From positions 1-60,117 of the forward strand of contig JAFRIU010000032.1 in the NCBI GenBank assembly GCA_017432645.1: 60,117 nt of DNA, given 5' to 3'. Below, one piece after another: positions 36,407 to 44,558 of this stretch (position 1 is the stretch's first letter; each line of letters begins with the position of its first letter). This DNA is from Bacilli bacterium (lineage in GTDB: Bacteria; Bacillota_I; Bacilli_A; RF39; UBA660). Position numbers and translations under genes: made by a program. The notes below the pieces were generated by a model, which saw nothing but the letters and a program-made list of their open reading frames with translations, was not told where the DNA came from and did no database searches.

Positions 36407-37505
36407 TTATACTTCTTTTTTTAGATTTGCTTCAATAAATAGATCAATATCTCCATCTAATACTTTTTCTACATTACTTGTTTCCACATTCGTTCTATGG
36501 TCTTTTACCATGGAGTATGGATGGAGAATATAGCTTCTAATTTGCGAACCGAATTCATTACTTACTTGTTCTCCTTTTACTTCTTTTAGTGCTTGTTCTT
36601 GCTCTTGAATTTTCTTTAATAATAATTTGTTTTTTAATACTTTTAAAGCCTGCTCTTTATTTTGAATTTGACTTCTTTCGTTCTGGCAAGTGACTACTAT
36701 CTTAGTTGGTAAGTGTGTGATACGGACTGCAGAATCTGTAGTGTTCACTCCTTGTCCTCCTGCTCCTGTTGAACGATATACGTCTATTTTTAAATCTTTT
36801 TCATCAATTTCAATTTCATTATCTTGGTTCATTTCTGGAGTTACTTCAATAGAGGCAAAAGAAGTATGTCTTCTATTGTTAGCATCGAATGGAGATAATC
36901 GAATTAGTCTATGAACTCCTTTTTCATTTTTTAAATATCCATATGCATACAGACCCTTTACTAAAAGAGATGCACTTTTTAGACCAGCTTCTTCTCCATC
37001 TTGATAATCTAGTACTGTTACTTTATATTTATTTTTTTCGCACCATCTCATATACATACGATATAGCATACTAGCCCAATCACAAGACTCTGTTCCTCCT
37101 GCCCCTGGATGAATATCAATAATACAGTTATTCTTGTCATATGGTCCATTTAGTATCAGTAGTAAATGAAATTCTTCTATTTCCTTTTGAATTTTCCCTA
37201 TTGATCCTTGAATTTCTTCTTGAAAGCTTTCTTCTACTTCATTCTCTAGTAATTCAAGCATCTCTAAATCGTTCTTAATTTCTGCTTCCAAGTCTTCCAT
37301 CTTTTGAATTTGCTCTTTTAGGGAGTTTAGTTCTGCGATTGTTTCTTCTGCTTTTTCATGATTATTCCAAAAATCAAGAGATTTGGTTTCTTCTTCTAAC
37401 TTTTGGATTCTTTCTTCTTTCTTTGGTAAGTCAAAGTAACCTCCTGATTTCTTCAATTGAGGCAAGACTTTCTTCTAATTTTTGTTTACTTTCTTTTAAA
37501 TCCAT
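36407..37505 (-). CDS. prfB: Peptide chain release factor 2, with programmed +1 frameshift
   Basis: RF2 releases peptides at UAA and UGA. The gene is in two frames. A short first part starts at the ATG at 37505 (AAAAAGGAGAAGAAT before it) and reads MDLKESKQKLEESLASIEEI then RRLL to an in-frame TGA at 37431-37433. The slip site is AGGAGG TTA CTT TGA C: an internal Shine-Dalgarno (37440-37445), CTT, and TGA followed by C. After a +1 shift reading continues DLPKKEERIQKLE to the stop. GGQ is present in STGAGGQGVNTTDS. Full length is about 365 aa. This is the classical autoregulatory device, not a broken gene. Confidence 0.97.
37431..37445 (-). promoter_or_regulatory. RF2 programmed frameshift signal
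   Basis: AGGAGG, three bases, CTT, TGA and C on the minus strand. Low RF2 slows reading of UGA and favours the +1 slip, so RF2 controls its own synthesis (established for bacterial prfB). Confidence 0.96.
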
Positions 37506-37657
37506 ATTCTTCTCCTTTTTAATTTGTGTTCTTTTTCTAAAAATATTCTTCTTTTGGTATCAATTTGTTTTTCTTACATATATTACTATTGAGGAAGGTT
37601 CACTGTATAATGTGAAGATCCTCTGTATATAGATTAAGGGGCAAAAACTTGCTCCTT

Positions 37658-38521
37658 TTATATTTTTTGAAAAATTAATATGATAGTAGAAACTAAGATT
37701 ATCCCTACACATATTTTTTCCTTTAGCGTTACTTTTTCCTTTAAATAAAATCTACTAATAAAATGAGTAATAGCCGCATATAAGGAACTGATTGGGGTTA
37801 CGATAGAAACATTTTCTGCACTTAGTGCGAAAGAGTCTATAACGTTTCCAGTAGGAGTGATACCGCATCCTTTTATAATATCTACTGTTGGTTTTTTTAA
37901 TTTAGTAGCGGTGGAAGATATAACAAATCCAAAGAATAAACTAACAACTCCATAGACAAGACCTTTGTAATAATACAAGTGATAAACTGTGTAATTTGCG
38001 TTATAAATAGTCTTTTCAAAGTAGATAGAGAATGCTGCGAGTAACATATAAAGAATAGAAAAAAGAATTCCTTTCTTTGGATGGGTTGCTGTTTCACCAA
38101 TTTCTGGATGAATGGCTAAGATGATGATTGATATACTAATTATCGTTACTAATGCTATTTCTAAGGGCGAAGTTTTCTCATGTAAAAGTAGAATACCTAA
38201 GATAATATCTACCATTGGATAAGCAGCCATGATAGGACTTACTATGGAAAGCTTCCCGTTGGTTACTGCCATATTGATCGATAGTGAAGCAAATAAGTCA
38301 CAAACAATGATAGGCAGTGTAGAAGAAAATACCGCTGGATTGAATGTTCCTATTAAATGGAATTGAAAGAATACTACCACTCCGATATAGATAACAGTCC
38401 TTACAAAAAAAGTATATAAATAAACATTAGCTCTATCATATTTTTTGGATACTTTGGAATAGTTTACTTCTCCGATAGACCAAATAATGGCTACTAAGAT
38501 GGCTAATAGAATTCCTGTCAC
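37658..38521 (-). CDS. EamA/DMT-family transporter
   Basis: 287 aa with about ten membrane helices in two EamA halves (1-140 and 145-287), starting at a GTG with AGGAGGGATATT before it. It begins GILLAILVAIIWSIGEVNYS and has the usual end ERVTLKEKICVGIILVST-like pattern. Members export or import metabolites (amino acids, sugars, nucleotide precursors); the substrate cannot be told. It lies alone between prfB and the VWA protein gene. Confidence 0.9.
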   Translation of the reverse strand: MTGILLAILVAIIWSIGEVNYSKVSKKYDRANVYLYTFFVRTVIYIGVVVFFQFHLIGTFNPAVFSSTLPIIVCDLFASLSINMAVTNGKLSIVSPIMAAYPMVDIILGILLLHEKTSPLEIALVTIISISIIILAIHPEIGETATHPKKGILFSILYMLLAAFSIYFEKTIYNANYTVYHLYYYKGLVYGVVSLFFGFVISSTATKLKKPTVDIIKGCGITPTGNVIDSFALSAENVSIVTPISSLYAAITHFISRFYLKEKVTLKEKICVGIILVSTIILIFQKI

Positions 38522-38553
38522 AATATCCCTCCTGTTAGTATTATTATATCTAT

Positions 38554-38583
38554 AAAAGAGAAGATTATCTAGTCTTCTCTTTT
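38554..38583 (-). terminator. Terminator of MoxR-VWA operon
   Basis: An 11-bp stem AAAAGAGAAGA/TCTTCTCTTTT; the TAA stop of the VWA gene lies in the loop. Confidence 0.8.
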
Positions 38584-39698
38584 ATTTTTCTTTTTTCTAT
38601 GTCTTCTTTAGAAATATAGATAACTTTACCACCTTTTGGATAAATTTTTTCTCCCATTACAATCCAAAGGACATACATTGCTTTTTTTGGCATATATGCT
38701 TTCCCATCGGTAAATAGGATCTTGTTTTCTACTCTTCTATCAAAAGCAGATAGAGCTATATTAAAATCTGTTCCTCCTCCACCGTGAATTGGCATTTCTT
38801 CTAAATCTTTTATGCTTCTAATTTTGTGAAATCCATAAAATTTTTGATCAAAACAGCCTATCTTTAAATTGGTAAGAGCAACTAGATTTCTACATTCCAT
38901 TAAAAACGTTCTTAATTGATCTTCTCGAATCGATCCACTTGTATCTAGTAATACCTCAGCTTCTGGATAAGAAATTTCCTGTAGTTGTGGAGTAACGATT
39001 CCATTTTCAATCATTGCATTTTGATAAGACCAATCCAAGTCTTTTTTCATACTGTCTCTTAAAAAGGTGTGCCAGTTAATGAGAATTTGCTTTTCTCTTA
39101 TTTCTGGGAAAGGTCTACTGTTGTCTAATAGATTTTTTTCTTCTTGAAGGAAGTCTTCTTTTATCCTTTTTATTTGTTCCTGTCGTTTTCTTTGAATTCC
39201 ATGAAAAATTCTTTTTTCAATATCTTTCATCTCTGGATATGGTGTTTTTGTATCTTTTTTTAAAACTTCTTCCCACATTTCATGACTATCATGACCCGTC
39301 TCTTGCCTTCCTTCTCGTAGTAATTTTTCATATAATTCTTCGGCATCATAGTCTAGTGCATCAGGAATGTTGACTGCTCCTTCGATTGGAGTTAATCCGT
39401 CTTTTCTTAGAAATTGATTAATGATGGCATCCGTTGCAGTATTCCATACTTTTTGATTCTTTCCTCTTAATCTTAGAATATGACAAAAGGCAATATGACA
39501 TACTTCATGAGCAAGGATAAATTGCTGATTTGCTAGTGGAAGAGTTTCTAAATAGGCTGCATTATAATAAATTGTTTTTCCATCGGTTGCGGATGTTTTT
39601 ACTGCGTTTGTTTCTTTATATGTTGTATTTAAAATGATACTAGCAAAGATGGGATATTTTATTAATACTTGCCTTTTTACATCCTCAATACTAAACAT
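38565..39698 (-). CDS. DUF2201-type metallopeptidase-like / VWA-like protein
   Basis: 377 aa. The N-terminal domain has a zincin motif HEVCH at 64-68 with a further His73 (FILAHEVCHIAFCH). The C-terminal domain is VWA-like with a MIDAS start DTSGS (252-256) and GGGGTD (307-311). A basic/acidic helical stretch (about 120-200) joins them. This is the architecture of DUF2201 proteins, which pair with MoxR ATPases as here: the start overlaps the ATPase stop by 8 bases. MoxR/VWA pairs remodel or activate other proteins; the client here is unknown. Confidence 0.88.
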   Translation of the reverse strand: MFSIEDVKRQVLIKYPIFASIILNTTYKETNAVKTSATDGKTIYYNAAYLETLPLANQQFILAHEVCHIAFCHILRLRGKNQKVWNTATDAIINQFLRKDGLTPIEGAVNIPDALDYDAEELYEKLLREGRQETGHDSHEMWEEVLKKDTKTPYPEMKDIEKRIFHGIQRKRQEQIKRIKEDFLQEEKNLLDNSRPFPEIREKQILINWHTFLRDSMKKDLDWSYQNAMIENGIVTPQLQEISYPEAEVLLDTSGSIREDQLRTFLMECRNLVALTNLKIGCFDQKFYGFHKIRSIKDLEEMPIHGGGGTDFNIALSAFDRRVENKILFTDGKAYMPKKAMYVLWIVMGEKIYPKGGKVIYISKEDIEKRKIKEKTR

Positions 39699-41538
39699 TT
39701 TTCCATTCCTTTTTTAGGACTTTTACCTCTCGTAGTCCGGCTAATATTTCGAGTCTTTCTTCTTGATCTTGTGACCAAAGGATATCAAAAAGAGTTTGGA
39801 ATTCTTTTCCTAATTTTTCTGTGAACTCTCTTATTTCTTCTACATGCTCTTCCTCTACTTGAGATAAAGCCATAATAGTTGCATAGCGCTCTGCAGCATT
39901 TAAATATTCTAGTTCCATTTCATTATAATTTCCCGTTAAAACGTCTCCTATCGTAATAACAGATTGTTTACAAAAATCAATGAAATCTTGAGTAATTTCT
40001 TCTCCGACTAGAGATCTTAGCATTTCTACACTGCCCGTTTGATATAAAATCTTGGAAGCCATTTCCCATTTTCTTGGATCTGCATTAGGATAATTTCCAT
40101 CATATTTACTTCTTAATGTTTCTCCTTTTCGGTATGAAATATAAGAATAGATAGCTGGATGAATGTGATTTTCTCTAGCCCACTTTAACCATTCGTTTGT
40201 TGTCGTCTTAATATATACATGAGCAAAACGATTGAAGACTGGTTCAGCGATTGGGTTGGCTGCAAGAGAGTCTTCTACTTCATTTCCAGCAGCAACTATA
40301 CGTACATTTTTTGGTAGAGGCCACTTGCCATCTAGGATTCTATCTAATACAACATTGTTTACTTTTCCTTGAATTGTTGGAGTAGCATTGGTAAATTCTT
40401 CAAAGAAAAGAATATGATTTTTTTCTGGTTCTTGTGTACAAAGATTTAGGATTCTTTGGTACCAAGTCGGTGGAATATCTCTCATTTCTCCTGTTTCCTG
40501 ATTATAAACGCTCTTTCCAATAAAACTTTCTAGACTAGCATTTTCCATGTGTATTTCTACACAATTTGGATCGATTTGTTTTACTCTAGAAGATTTTCCA
40601 GAAGAAGATGCCCCATGAATAAATAAAGGAATATCTGCTGCAATGGCTCCTATAATGATATCCTCTTCTTTTACTTTTTGAAAATTCAATTGATAAGGAT
40701 TATTTCTATTTATCATTTTTGGTAGACTTTTTCCTTTCTCCGTTGCTATAATTTCTTTGGCAAAATACTCATTCAAGAATTGATAAACTTCCGTTTGTTT
40801 AAAGTCTCCCTGATATTCTTCATTTTTACAAAAACGAATGCCAGACATTAAAATCTTTTTGCTAATGAGAAGGCCTTCTTTTTCTTCTATTATCCACTTG
40901 ATTGGAGATACTTCTAACCATAAGAAGTCTCCTTTGTGATATCTTTTTTCATTAGAAAGAATATGAGAAAATCCATTTTGATAGATAATTCTTACATATT
41001 TTTTGCCATCATATTCATATTCTTCTATTGGCTGTGGTAGGAAACTTTCTATATCATAGCCTTTTTTGCCATCTATTGTATAGCTCTTCCCGGTTTTTGT
41101 TAGTTCTTGTTTTTGATATTTTTCTTCTAGTGTTGCCGTTAATCTACCTACTGCATCTTGTGGATATTCTCCAAATTCTACTTCCATGCAATCTTCTAAA
41201 TTTAAAATGGGGCATCTAAAAGAATCTCTTAAATCATTACTATATAGTACTGGTCTAATAGACATCGAACGACTTCCTGATAAACACCAACTTCTATTTC
41301 CTCTGTAGTCTATCATACTGACATTGGCAGAGCCTTCTTTAGAAGCCAGGGCATAACAGGTACTTAGTCTTCCTTTGGGTGATTTATCATGTTCTAAGTG
41401 TTCTTCACATACTGATGCTCCTAAAGCAATCGCTAAGTCAGTTATAGAGCATTGATTCTTTGTTTTAGTAATCGTTTCTAATTTGTTTGTTCCAAAGACC
41501 TGTTTATCAGATAGAAGTGTACATTCTTTTATCTCCAT
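39691..41538 (-). CDS. MoxR-like AAA+ ATPase fused to a DUF6273-like region
   Basis: 615 aa. The AAA+ domain starts near residue 285: Walker A GASSSGKSS (309-317), Walker B HILFFEEF (375-382), sensor 1 RIVAAGN (413-419), arginine-finger region VFNRF. In front are about 280 unusual residues. Residues 60-101 (CYALASKEGSANVSMIDYRG, then SIRPVLYSND) look like the end of a DUF6273/FGE-like domain; residues 121-127 (EFGEYPQ) and 207-260 (LEVSPIKWIIEEKEGLLISK, then TEVYQFLNEYF) look like its beginning. So the halves seem swapped in order. It forms a two-gene operon with the VWA-like protein. A sensing or client-binding role of the front part is inference. Confidence 0.85.
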   Translation of the reverse strand: MEIKECTLLSDKQVFGTNKLETITKTKNQCSITDLAIALGASVCEEHLEHDKSPKGRLSTCYALASKEGSANVSMIDYRGNRSWCLSGSRSMSIRPVLYSNDLRDSFRCPILNLEDCMEVEFGEYPQDAVGRLTATLEEKYQKQELTKTGKSYTIDGKKGYDIESFLPQPIEEYEYDGKKYVRIIYQNGFSHILSNEKRYHKGDFLWLEVSPIKWIIEEKEGLLISKKILMSGIRFCKNEEYQGDFKQTEVYQFLNEYFAKEIIATEKGKSLPKMINRNNPYQLNFQKVKEEDIIIGAIAADIPLFIHGASSSGKSSRVKQIDPNCVEIHMENASLESFIGKSVYNQETGEMRDIPPTWYQRILNLCTQEPEKNHILFFEEFTNATPTIQGKVNNVVLDRILDGKWPLPKNVRIVAAGNEVEDSLAANPIAEPVFNRFAHVYIKTTTNEWLKWARENHIHPAIYSYISYRKGETLRSKYDGNYPNADPRKWEMASKILYQTGSVEMLRSLVGEEITQDFIDFCKQSVITIGDVLTGNYNEMELEYLNAAERYATIMALSQVEEEHVEEIREFTEKLGKEFQTLFDILWSQDQEERLEILAGLREVKVLKKEWKNV

Positions 41539-41573
41539 AAAAAAAGCCCCCTTATATGGGGGTTATTATAACA
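41539..41573 (-). promoter_or_regulatory. Merged promoter / terminator / ribosome site of MoxR gene
   Basis: On the minus strand an extended -10 TGTTATAAT (41573-41565) runs into CCCCC-ATATAA-GGGGG (41562-41547), then C, seven T, and the ATG (41538). The hairpin plus T run is a terminator for the upstream gene; its GGGGG arm is also the only Shine-Dalgarno. A transcript starting 7 bases after the -10 would begin near 41558-41557, losing the CCCCC arm and freeing the ribosome site. Confidence 0.65.
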
Positions 41574-41599
41574 TACTCATGATGGAAATGCTATTCTTT

Positions 41600-42637
41600 T
41601 TATACCTTTTCTATGATTTTTATTTTCTTTTTAACAGGTAGATTTTCTCCATTATCATAGGATAAGAAACAATGCTTTGAGAAACTATCAAGAGGATTTC
41701 CTTCTTGAAAGATATTTACCGTGTAATAGTCGGATAGTTCATATAGCTTGGGTATAATTCCATCTTTTTTTAGTTTCAGTCTAAAAATACCATATAGTTC
41801 ATCATAGTATGGATATGCCGGATCTAACTTTCTACATAATTCCATCATATAAAGAGCCGTATATCGATGGCCATAGCAGATTTCTCCTTTGCCGTTCTCT
41901 TTTAATACTTTTTTTACAGTACTCTCTACCCAATCATTTACTTTAGAAACAGTATCTAGTCTTGGTATTTTTTGATAGAACTGTAAAACATTATCCAATA
42001 GAAGCAAATCATATTGAGTAGTAAAATGTTCTTTAATATCTACAACATCGCACAATTGATAATTTAAATAAACTTCTTTTGAAAGCAAAAGATTTTTAAT
42101 TTGATAGAATTCTTTCTCATTATACAGAGAAGAATGCCTTTCCAGTAGCTCTCTATTAGCATTTAAATCATTGAATAATCTGGATTGAATGATTTCTTCT
42201 CTTGAGTAAATCTCTAATAGTTTTTTGAAATACTCTGTCGCTACTGTATCTTCTTTCTTTAATAATTCTTTAATATCTATGAATAGATTTTTTTTCTCAA
42301 ATTCATTATTAGAAAAATACGTTGTGAAATTATGAATGAATTGCTCAAAAGAAAATGTTCTGATTCCTAAATTAATTAATTCATAATACAAATACTGGAG
42401 AATATTGATATCAAATAAATCAATTTCTTTTGCACCATATAGCATAGCTTCATATGCGTAGGCACCCATTGCACCTATTGTTAAAACTTTCTCATTTTGA
42501 TGATATTCTCGTAATACGGATTTTACGTTACCAGTTGGCGAAACATAGACCGATGAGTATTTTCCAAATGGAACGGCTTGATCTTTTTTTAGGATTTCTT
42601 GTGTTGCATCTAATGCTTCAACTAGGTTGATTTCCAT
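41600..42637 (-). CDS. Methyltransferase-like protein (DUF3419-like)
   Basis: 345 aa from the ATG at 42637 with GAAAGGAAGAAAACGT before it. The segment VLTIGAMGAYAYEAMLYGAK then EIDLFDINILQYLYYEL looks like the SAM-binding motif of DUF3419/BtaA-type enzymes (GxGxN..., then DxNPxQ), and residues about 200-235 (QYDLLLLDNVLQFYQ) fit a later strand. The Gly-rich loop is imperfect. No signal or membrane segment. The upstream position relative to the MoxR pair and the terminator between them suggest separate expression. The substrate is unknown; the fold call is moderate. Confidence 0.55.
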   Translation of the reverse strand: MEINLVEALDATQEILKKDQAVPFGKYSSVYVSPTGNVKSVLREYHQNEKVLTIGAMGAYAYEAMLYGAKEIDLFDINILQYLYYELINLGIRTFSFEQFIHNFTTYFSNNEFEKKNLFIDIKELLKKEDTVATEYFKKLLEIYSREEIIQSRLFNDLNANRELLERHSSLYNEKEFYQIKNLLLSKEVYLNYQLCDVVDIKEHFTTQYDLLLLDNVLQFYQKIPRLDTVSKVNDWVESTVKKVLKENGKGEICYGHRYTALYMMELCRKLDPAYPYYDELYGIFRLKLKKDGIIPKLYELSDYYTVNIFQEGNPLDSFSKHCFLSYDNGENLPVKKKIKIIEKV

Positions 42638-42697
42638 ACGTTTTCTTCCTTTCTTCGTTGTCATATCCTATCATTTCGATTTGGTTTTGTCAAATTC

Positions 42698-43615
42698 TTA
42701 TCGATGAGCTTTTCCAATGATTTTTCTTAAACATTTAATATCATACTTTTCCATTGTAGCGGGTAGGTCATCAATTATTTCTGAGCAAGCCCATGGATTT
42801 ACCAGATTGGCTGCTCCTATTTCAATAGCTGTTGCGCCTGCATACATCATTTCCAGTACTTTTTCGGCACTATCAATTCCTCCTACTCCGATAATAGGAA
42901 TCTTTACCTGTTCATATACTTGGTATACCATTCTTTCTGCAATCGGAAAAATGGCCGGACCAGAACAGCCTCCCATAATTTTACTTAGTATTGGTTTGCC
43001 AGTTTTTAGGTCAATTCTCATTCCTTGAAGGGTGTTGATTAATACCAAGCCGTCTGCTTCTGCCTCTTCACAGGCAATCGCAATTTCTACAATATCTGTG
43101 ACGTTGGGTGAAAGTTTTACATAGACTGGTTTTTTCGTTACTTTTTTCACTTCTTTTACGATTTCTTTTACTAGTTGAGGATTGGTTCCAAAAGGAATCT
43201 TTCCTCCATGAACATTGGGACAGCTTACATTTAACTCTATAATTCCAACTTGGTCACAAGTATTTATTAATTGGCAGTTATAAATAAAATCTTCTAGGGA
43301 ATTTCCTCCAATATTCGCAATTACCTTTTTATGAAACACTTCTTTTATTTTTGGTAATTCTTCTTCGATTACTTTATGAATGCCAGGATTTTCTAGTCCT
43401 ACAGAGTTAATTAGTCCCGAATCATATTCTGCTACTCGTGGTAGAGGATTTCCTTTTTGAGGATATTTAGTGGTTCCCTTAAAGGAGAAGCTTCCTAGTT
43501 TGTTGATGTCATAGAACTCTTGAAATTCATACCCATAACTAAAAGTTCCACTAGCTGGGATGATAGGATTATCTAGTTCCCAACCACTTAATGTTACTTT
43601 TGTATCTTTTTCCAT
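42698..43615 (-). CDS. pyrD: Dihydroorotate dehydrogenase, class 1B catalytic subunit
   Basis: Oxidises dihydroorotate to orotate with FMN; in class 1B the electrons go through PyrK to NAD. 305 aa from the ATG at 43615, which overlaps the pyrK stop by one base (TAATG) with GGTGAAATGG before it. Seen: NPIIPASGTFSYG, the active-site Cys in ELNVSCPNVHGG (Cys is the base in class 1B), KLSPNVTDI and the FMN phosphate loop IGVGGIDSAEKVLEMMYAGA. No other pyrimidine-ring genes are in the window except pyrG. Confidence 0.96.
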   Translation of the reverse strand: MEKDTKVTLSGWELDNPIIPASGTFSYGYEFQEFYDINKLGSFSFKGTTKYPQKGNPLPRVAEYDSGLINSVGLENPGIHKVIEEELPKIKEVFHKKVIANIGGNSLEDFIYNCQLINTCDQVGIIELNVSCPNVHGGKIPFGTNPQLVKEIVKEVKKVTKKPVYVKLSPNVTDIVEIAIACEEAEADGLVLINTLQGMRIDLKTGKPILSKIMGGCSGPAIFPIAERMVYQVYEQVKIPIIGVGGIDSAEKVLEMMYAGATAIEIGAANLVNPWACSEIIDDLPATMEKYDIKCLRKIIGKAHR

Positions 43616-44337
43616 TACCATTTCACCAACCTTTTCTTTAAAACCGGGCCTTCTTTGCAAAGTGTTTTCATTCCTTCTGTTGTTTCTGTACTACAGCATT
43701 TACATTGTCCAATCCCACAAGCCATTCTACTTTCTAGACTCACTTCTCCATCTATTTCAGTCAATTCTGATATAGCCTTTAACATCGGCTTTGGCCCACA
43801 TGCATAAAAGTAATCATAATTATTTTCTTTTAAATAATCTGTTACAAGTAAGTGATCACTCTCATAAGCAATCTGACAATTTTTGAATGATCGAAATTTT
43901 TCTAAATAAATACTCTCTTCTTTGGTGCGAAAGCCTAGAATAATTCTTGGATCTATCCCTTTTTCTAGTAATTTGCGAGCTAGATAATAGATTGGAGCTA
44001 CTCCCGTTCCGCCTCCAATTAAAACTGGTTTTGTTGTCTTTTCATCTAAATCAAAACCATTTCCTAATCCTGTTAATACTTTTAAATTATTCCCTACTTT
44101 TTCTTTGGATAATGTCTCGGTTCCTCTTCCTACTACTTTGTATACAATGTGTATTTGATTTTTATCAAAATCTGCGATAGAAAAAGGCCTAGCTAAGAAC
44201 TGATTTGGTATTCTGACGTTTACAAATTGTCCTGGCTGAATATCAACATTCTCTCCTTCTAGAAGAATTTCATAAATGTTTTTATTAATCTCCTGGTTTC
44301 CTGCAATTTCGTATTCTCCCCATTTTTTCTTATTCAT
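43615..44337 (-). CDS. pyrK: Dihydroorotate dehydrogenase electron-transfer subunit
   Basis: 240-aa ferredoxin-reductase-type protein carrying FAD and a [2Fe-2S] cluster, partner of PyrD. FAD region RPFSIADFD, NAD-binding GGGTGVAPIYYLA, and the cluster cysteines CGIGQCKCC then a later Cys in MKTLCKEG. AATAGGAGGAAAT precedes the ATG. pyrK comes before pyrD, the usual Gram-positive order. A terminator hairpin at 44369-44403 lies just upstream. Confidence 0.96.
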   Translation of the reverse strand: MNKKKWGEYEIAGNQEINKNIYEILLEGENVDIQPGQFVNVRIPNQFLARPFSIADFDKNQIHIVYKVVGRGTETLSKEKVGNNLKVLTGLGNGFDLDEKTTKPVLIGGGTGVAPIYYLARKLLEKGIDPRIILGFRTKEESIYLEKFRSFKNCQIAYESDHLLVTDYLKENNYDYFYACGPKPMLKAISELTEIDGEVSLESRMACGIGQCKCCSTETTEGMKTLCKEGPVLKKRLVKW

Positions 44338-44368
44338 ATTTCCTCCTATTTCATAGAGTTAGGCAAAA

Positions 44369-44403
44369 AAATAAGACAACCTATTTTATAGTTTGTCTTA
44401 TTT
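44369..44403 (-). terminator. Terminator of small transcript at 44.4 kb
   Basis: A stem of about 11 bp (AAATAAGACAA/TTGTCTTATTT) followed by T-rich sequence on the minus strand. It ends the small unit below and separates it from pyrK. Confidence 0.8.
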
Positions 44404-44484
44404 ATTTTTGAAAAACAAAAAGGAAAAAGAAGAAGTCTTCTGCATCAAAGAATATAGTGCTTTTCTTTCATTTTCTCTATTCAT
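44398..44484 (-). CDS. Possible small protein (28 aa) or small RNA gene
   Basis: Between a near-consensus promoter (44515-44543) and a terminator lies an open frame of 28 codons starting at an ATG at 44484 with AAGAGGGATAAA before it. It reads MNRENERKALYSLMQKTSSF then SFLFFKNK. An upstream in-frame ATG at 44499 would give 33 aa but has no good ribosome site. The N-terminus is charged, the C-terminus hydrophobic and then basic. The stop overlaps the terminator. The unit could equally be a non-coding RNA of about 140 bases. Confidence 0.45.
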   Translation of the reverse strand: MNRENERKALYSLMQKTSSFSFLFFKNK

Positions 44485-44514
44485 TTTATCCCTCTTCATT
44501 TTTAGCCTAGAATA

Positions 44515-44543
44515 ATGATATAGCGATTCTTTCTCTCTGTCAA
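44515..44543 (-). promoter_or_regulatory. Promoter of small unit: TTGACA-17-TATCAT
   Basis: A perfect -35 TTGACA (44543-44538) and a TATCAT -10 (44520-44515) with 17 bases between. It is the best canonical promoter in the window. Confidence 0.7.
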
Positions 44544-44558
44544 TTAGTTTTCCTATTC

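Noticed and set aside
37431..37433. In-frame TGA in prfB as a broken gene or sequencing error
   Set aside because: The surrounding AGGAGG-TTA-CTT-TGA-C is the known RF2 frameshift signal and the +1 frame continues the protein correctly.
37625..37656. Hairpin after the EamA gene as terminator
   Set aside because: The stem has a mismatch and no T run follows on the minus strand.
44338..44410. PyrR attenuator before pyrK
   Set aside because: The hairpin fits a plain terminator of the small upstream unit and no PyrR-binding loop consensus was seen.
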